This document shows positions 14,838 to 18,123 of a stretch of 18,123 nucleotides of DNA, in pieces; position 1 is the first letter of the stretch; every line of letters starts with the position of its first letter. The notes beneath the pieces were generated by a model. The model saw only the letters and a program-made list of their open reading frames with translations. It was not told the DNA's origin and did not search any database. Made by a program: the position numbers and the translations under genes. This DNA is from Bacillota bacterium. GTDB taxonomy: Bacteria > Bacillota > Clostridia > Lachnospirales > Lachnospiraceae. The DNA lies in NCBI GenBank assembly GCA_023387655.1, contig JAEWHR010000011.1, positions 1 to 18,123 of the forward strand, given 5' to 3'.

Positions 14838-14980
14838 TGAAACATGATTTTTAAGTTAGCTGGTTTGAATTTTCAGAATAATGTATTTATGTTATCTAGT
14901 TTGAAATTTTCAGAATAATATATTTACGTTAACTGGTATGAAACTTTAGAATAATGTTTTTAAGTTACAAGGTATGAATT
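14838..14980. repeat. AT-rich 36-37-bp tandem repeat, about four copies
   Basis: A TGAA anchor recurs at 14838, 14866, 14902, 14939 and 14975, giving unit lengths of 28 (a shortened first unit), 36, 37 and 36. Each full unit reads roughly TTTTCAGAATAATGTATTTA, then GTTANCTGGTATGAA. Units two and three are the most alike. It starts about 25 bases after the hom stop codon and no ORF spans it. Confidence 0.8.
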
Positions 14981-15044
14981 TTTAAAAATTACTAATGCTT
15001 ACATGTTACATTCATGAGGGGATGTATTGTACGTATAAAGAATG

Positions 15045-15114
15045 AGACAAGAGGATAAATTGTCCTATATGTCTTGAGTAAAGTTAGGTGAAGGATGTTT
15101 ACATTCTTCACCTA
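15045..15114 (+). promoter_or_regulatory. Two adjacent stem-loops in the hom-apgM gap
   Basis: The first pairs AGACA (15045-15049) and AGGA (15052-15055) with TCCT (15063-15066) and TGTCT (15070-15074). The second is long: TAGGTGAAGGATGT (15085-15098) pairs with ACATTCTTCACCTA (15101-15114) with a single G-U pair, leaving a very small loop. No T run follows, so a classical terminator is not supported. A weak terminator, an mRNA processing site or a protein-binding palindrome are possible. Confidence 0.55.
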
Positions 15115-15280
15115 CAAATATATAGGTAATTGTTTTATATTAAATTGGAAAAGTATCTTACATAAAAAGAATATAGAGAGTGTACTTTTTATTTATAGTA
15201 ACATCACATTAACAAAAAGAGCTGGAATGCAAAATGCGATAGGTTGAGTTATGTTTGTTCAATCGGAAATGGAGGATAAG

Positions 15281-16486
15281 ATGAAGTATATCGTAGTACT
15301 TGGAGATGGAATGGCGGATGAGCCAATCGATAATTTAAATGGTATGACACCACTTGAGTATGCAGAGACAAAAACCATGGATGAGTTAGCAGGAAAATCA
15401 GAAATAGGTCTTTGTCACACAATACCAGAAGGAATGAAACCCGGAAGTGATACAGCAAATCTTGCTGTTTTAGGTTATAATCCAAAGAAATATTATACTG
15501 GAAGATCCCCTCTTGAGGCATTAAGTATCGGTGTTTCATTAAGTCCAACCGATATTGCAATACGCTGTAATATTGTAACGCTATCAGAAGAGGATGTACC
15601 TTATGGGCAAAAAACAATCATAGACCATAGCGCAAGTGAGATATCAACAGAGGAGGCAGCTCTTCTTTTAGAAGCAGTGAAGAAGGAACTTAGCACAGAG
15701 GAGTTCTCTTATTATTTAGGTACAAGTTACCGCCATCTCCTAATCTGGGATCAGGGTGAAGTGGTAGAATTGACACCTCCCCATGACATTCTTGGTAGAG
15801 TGATTGAGGGATATCTGCCTGAAGAAGATAAATTAAGGGAGATGATGGAGAAAAGCTATGACATTTTAAACAATCATCCAATTAATATTGAGCGTCAAAA
15901 AAAAGGATTAAATAAAGCAAATTCCATCTGGTTTTGGGGAGCAGGAACAAAACCAGCTTTATCGTCCTTTGAAGAAAAAACCGGAAAACGAGGAGTAATG
16001 ATTTCGGCGGTGGATTTATTAAAAGGAATTGCAGTTGGTGCAGGGATGAAGGTAATAGAAGTTCCTGGAGCCGATGGAACCTTACACACCAACTATGAAG
16101 GAAAGGCAATGGCAGCAGTAGATGCATTAACAAAAGAGGACTATGATTTTGCTTATGTGCATGTGGAAGCTCCGGATGAGATGGGACATCAAGGAAATTT
16201 ACAGCATAAGATTCAAGCAATTGAATCATTAGATCGACGTGTTATACGTATTATAGTAGAGGAAATGAACAAAAGGGGATGCGATTATCGAATGCTTGTA
16301 ATGCCAGATCACCCAACCCCGCTTTGTATACGGACGCATACTTCAGATCCTGTGCCTTATATGCTTTATGACAGTACAAAAGAGTTAAAAAAAGTTGGAT
16401 ATTACAATGAAAAAGAAGCGAAATTAAGTGGAAATATAACAAAAGAAGGGTATCAGCTCATTGACAAATTGCTTCAGTTAAGTTAG
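15281..16486 (+). CDS. Archaeal-type phosphoglycerate mutase family protein; probable homoserine kinase (401 aa)
   Basis: This protein belongs to the alkaline-phosphatase superfamily, in the archaeal-type cofactor-independent phosphoglycerate mutase (ApgM) group. Metal-binding and catalytic elements are visible: GDGMADEP with Asp9, the nucleophile Ser56 in GSDTANLAVLGYNP, the HVEAPDEMGHQG segment and the C-terminal MPDHPTPLCIRTHTSDPVPY with Asp and His ligands. Members of this family encoded with hom and lysC have been proposed, and as I recall genetically supported in some anaerobes, to be a non-classical homoserine kinase. The location here between hom and aspartokinase, with no GHMP-type thrB in the window, fits that. 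Phosphoglycerate mutase activity is the alternative. The start at 15281 has GGAGG five bases upstream; the ATG at 15251 does not. Confidence 0.85.
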   Translation: MKYIVVLGDGMADEPIDNLNGMTPLEYAETKTMDELAGKSEIGLCHTIPEGMKPGSDTANLAVLGYNPKKYYTGRSPLEALSIGVSLSPTDIAIRCNIVTLSEEDVPYGQKTIIDHSASEISTEEAALLLEAVKKELSTEEFSYYLGTSYRHLLIWDQGEVVELTPPHDILGRVIEGYLPEEDKLREMMEKSYDILNNHPINIERQKKGLNKANSIWFWGAGTKPALSSFEEKTGKRGVMISAVDLLKGIAVGAGMKVIEVPGADGTLHTNYEGKAMAAVDALTKEDYDFAYVHVEAPDEMGHQGNLQHKIQAIESLDRRVIRIIVEEMNKRGCDYRMLVMPDHPTPLCIRTHTSDPVPYMLYDSTKELKKVGYYNEKEAKLSGNITKEGYQLIDKLLQLS

Positions 16487-16601
16487 CATAGAAAATATGC
16501 GATTAATCATGCACGAAATAAAAGATGATTAATAAAATAAAGCAACAGGCTATGGGAGAAGAAATATCTTTCTATGGAAAAGCAAGGTTTAGGAGGCATC
16601 T
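16487..16601. other. Leader of lysC
   Basis: A short gap. It contains a degenerate pair of TGCG/TGCAC motifs (16498 and 16510) reminiscent of the leaders at 7103 and 8695, then an A-rich stretch and a strong AGGAGG before the ATG at 16602. It is too short for a lysine riboswitch, and none is seen. No terminator follows the apgM-like gene, so lysC is probably co-transcribed with it. Confidence 0.4.
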
Positions 16602-17810
16602 ATGCTAATTGTTAAGAAATTCGGTGGTACTTCTGTTGCCAACAAAGAGAGAATATTAAATGTCGCGAAGCGATGTATTGAAGATTATAAAAAAGGCCAC
16701 GATGTAGTAGTAGTTTTATCTGCCATGGGCAAAAAGACAGATGAATTAATTGCACAAGCGAGGGATATCAATCCAAATCCAAAGAAACGTGAATTAGATA
16801 TGTTGTTAACTGTAGGAGAGCAGACCTCGGTAGCTCTCATGGCAATGGCGATGGATGCTCTCGGTGTTCCTGCGATATCACTTAATGCTTTTCAAGTAGC
16901 TATGCATACAACCTCAACCTACGGAAATGCCCGTTTAAAGCATATTGATACAGAGAGAATCCGCAACGAACTTGATGCGAAGCGAATTGTAATCATTACT
17001 GGATTTCAGGGAATCGATAAGTATGATAACTATGCAACACTTGGACGCGGGGGCTCGGATACGACAGCGGTAGCTCTTGCAGCTGCGCTTAAAGCAGATA
17101 CCTGTGAAATCTATACAGATGTTGATGGTGTTTATACTGCCGATCCAAGATACGTTAAGAATGCTAGAAAGCTTAATGAAATTACGTATGATGAGATGCT
17201 TGATTTAGCCTCTCTTGGTGCAGGTGTACTTCATAATAGATCGGTCGAAATGGCTAAAAAATATGGAGTACAACTCGTTGTACGTTCCAGTCTAAATACA
17301 TCGGAAGGGACCATTGTTAAGGAGGAGACAAAAATGGAAGAAATGTTAATAAGTGGCGTAGCAGGAGATAAAAATACTGCCCGAATCTCGGTTATAGGCT
17401 TACAAGATAATCCGGGAGTAACATTTAAGCTCTTTCAACATTTAGCGAACCATAATATCAATGTTGATATTATTTTACAGTCGGTAGCTCGCGAAGGAAC
17501 CAAGGATGTAAGTTTTACTGTTGCGGAAGATGTCGTTGACGAAGCCTTAGAGGTTATTAAACGCCATAAAAACACAAGTCTTGCATGTGACTATATCGAA
17601 GTTGAGACAGCGGTAGCTAAGGTTTCTGTTGTTGGTGCTGGAATGATGAGTAACCCTGGGGTAGCAGCAAAGATGTTTGAGGCACTATTTGATATTGGTG
17701 TAACCATCAAAATGATTGCAACTTCTGAGATAAGAATTACTGTATTAATTGACGAAGCTTATACAGAACAGGCGATCAAGGCCGTTCATGATAAATTTAT
17801 TTTAGGCTAA
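16602..17810 (+). CDS. lysC: Aspartokinase (402 aa)
   Basis: It phosphorylates aspartate, the first step to lysine, threonine and methionine. The N-terminal catalytic domain has KFGGTSVA (6-13), a TVGEQTSVALMAMA segment, GRGGSDTTAVALAAALKAD and TDVDGVYTADPR. Residues ~250-402 hold two ACT domains (GVTFKLFQHLANHNINVDIILQ and GVAAKMFEALFDIGVTIKMI) that bind feedback inhibitors. The length matches the Bacillus LysC/Corynebacterium type. A strong internal ribosome site precedes Met245 (see the separate entry), as in aspartokinases that make a second subunit from the same gene. It is the last gene of the threonine-branch set. Confidence 0.96.
   Translation: MLIVKKFGGTSVANKERILNVAKRCIEDYKKGHDVVVVLSAMGKKTDELIAQARDINPNPKKRELDMLLTVGEQTSVALMAMAMDALGVPAISLNAFQVAMHTTSTYGNARLKHIDTERIRNELDAKRIVIITGFQGIDKYDNYATLGRGGSDTTAVALAAALKADTCEIYTDVDGVYTADPRYVKNARKLNEITYDEMLDLASLGAGVLHNRSVEMAKKYGVQLVVRSSLNTSEGTIVKEETKMEEMLISGVAGDKNTARISVIGLQDNPGVTFKLFQHLANHNINVDIILQSVAREGTKDVSFTVAEDVVDEALEVIKRHKNTSLACDYIEVETAVAKVSVVGAGMMSNPGVAAKMFEALFDIGVTIKMIATSEIRITVLIDEAYTEQAIKAVHDKFILG
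17319..17336 (+). promoter_or_regulatory. Internal ribosome site and start in lysC
   Basis: AAGGAGG (17319-17325), eight bases, then ATG (17334-17336) in the lysC frame at codon 245. Translation from here would give a 158-residue protein made of the two ACT domains, ending at 17810. Bacillus subtilis LysC and Corynebacterium LysC make such a beta subunit from an internal start at nearly the same place. Confidence 0.7.
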
Positions 17811-17827
17811 GCTTAACAAAGAATAGA

Positions 17828-17922
17828 AAGCATCATAAGTATTACTGATACCACTTAATGAATATTGTTCTACGAAGACTATATATTCAGTAAGTAAAAG
17901 TGATACTTATGGTGCTTTTTTT
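17828..17922 (+). terminator. Long Rho-independent terminator after lysC
   Basis: AAGCATCATAAGTATTACT (17828-17846) pairs with AGTGATACTTATGGTGCTT (17899-17917) with two G-U pairs over 19 positions. An inner stem pairs ACTTAATGAATAT (17853-17865) with ATATTCAGTAAGT (17883-17895), 12 of 13. A run of seven T (17916-17922) follows. It starts 18 bases after the stop codon. Confidence 0.93.
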
Positions 17923-17952
17923 GTTGTATTTGTAATTGATTAGGGTTTTTAA

Positions 17953-17981
17953 TTGACATTATTAGGAGAGTAAAATATAGT
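17953..17981 (+). promoter_or_regulatory. Strong near-consensus promoter of the last gene
   Basis: A perfect TTGACA (17953-17958), a 17-base spacer and TATAGT (17976-17981). The short sequence AGTAAAATAT is repeated directly here, so a second TATAGT lies at 17986-17991. The transcript would begin about 30 bases before the ATG at 18016. Confidence 0.8.
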
Positions 17982-18015
17982 AAAATATAGTATGAAAAAA
18001 TAAGGGGAGAATAGT

Positions 18016-18123
18016 ATGCAAGTACTTTCTATAAATGAAGTTAGCAAAATAGAAGGAAATCGATATTCCTTACCAAGACTAAATCTGCAATTAGGAGAAA
18101 AGGATTTCGTGGTAGTGAAAACT
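18016..18123 (+). CDS. Start of an unidentified gene, cut by the window end
   Basis: An open frame begins at ATG 18016, preceded by AGGGGAG (18002-18008) at a suitable distance and a near-consensus promoter. Only 36 codons are inside the window. The readable protein starts MQVLSINEVSKIEGNRYSLP and continues to LGEKDFVVVKT. The spacing of the NEVSK segment and a GEKDFVVV segment faintly recalls the first strands of an ABC ATPase (compare GEFVFIVG in FtsE), but no Walker motif is reached, so no function is assigned. Confidence 0.65.
   Translation, partial: MQVLSINEVSKIEGNRYSLPRLNLQLGEKDFVVVKT

Larger units (their letters stand above)
14815..15280. other. 466-base gap between hom and the apgM-like gene
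   Basis: There is no gene here. It holds a 36-37-bp tandem repeat and then two stem-loops, both listed separately. No amino-acid riboswitch or T-box (no GGGTGGNACCGCG-type bulge) was recognised. Promoter-like pieces occur around 15130-15200 (for example TTGGAA at 15145), but none has a good -10 at proper spacing. A TGC pair (TGCAAAATGCG, 15228-15238) lies 40-50 bases before the start codon. Confidence 0.5.

Noticed and set aside
15000..15280. Possible T-box or lysine/threonine riboswitch
   Set aside because: No T-box consensus bulge, specifier loop or lysine riboswitch core is recognisable, and no terminator/antiterminator pair with a T run is present.
15249..15617. Open frames on the minus strand opposite the apgM-like gene (also 15882-16229)
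   Set aside because: They lie wholly inside a well-supported gene, have low-complexity Leu/His/Ser-rich composition and no ribosome sites. They are antisense shadows.

Overview
The window looks like chromosomal DNA of a low-GC, spore-forming, anaerobic Firmicute, most likely a Lachnospiraceae/Clostridium cluster XIVa organism. The grounds are the AT-rich sequence, strong GGAGG-type ribosome binding sites, short Rho-independent terminators, a spore photoproduct lyase-like gene, and an FtsEX / M23 hydrolase / CtpA cluster next to a PucR-type regulator. The style resembles Lachnoclostridium (Clostridium) phytofermentans, but that is recollection and no search was run. Every complete gene appears intact. 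I see no insertion sequence, prophage, rRNA, tRNA or CRISPR array.

Layout. (1) 1-2383: an SDR reductase (minus) faces a divergent pair, a small exported protein and a YitT-family membrane protein. The two promoters are separated by a neat array of six ~21-bp repeats. (2) 2628-3783: a single-gene unit for an MsmX/UgpC-type sugar-ABC ATPase, closed by a strong terminator and followed by a GC-rich palindromic element that looks like a dispersed repeat. (3) 4251-10063: a PucR/CdaR-type regulator, then ftsE, ftsX, a PcsB/CwlO-like coiled-coil M23 murein hydrolase and a CtpA/B-type S41 protease. This is a cell-wall remodelling cluster: FtsEX would use ATP to activate the hydrolase outside the membrane, and the protease acts on exported proteins. 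A bidirectional terminator closes it. (4) 10159-12760 (minus): a probable three-gene operon of an MTA/SAH-nucleosidase-like protein, a spore photoproduct lyase-like radical SAM enzyme and a second SDR. (5) 13041-17810: a PheB-type ACT protein, homoserine dehydrogenase, an archaeal-type phosphoglycerate mutase-family protein that may be the homoserine kinase of this pathway, and aspartokinase. This is the aspartate-to-threonine branch, ended by a large terminator. (6) 18016-end: the first 36 codons of an unidentified gene behind a near-consensus promoter.

Beyond the genes, the most distinctive feature is the structured intergenic DNA: the 21-bp helically phased array between divergent promoters (814-940), a 36-37-bp tandem repeat after hom (about 14838-14980), a recurring pair-of-TGCGCA leader motif just upstream of several start codons, a GC-rich stem-loop before ftsE, and an internal ribosome binding site in lysC that predicts a separate regulatory subunit. 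I found no clear new defence or mobile system. The best candidates for new biology are the nucleosidase/radical-SAM pairing, the alternative homoserine kinase and the repeat families.
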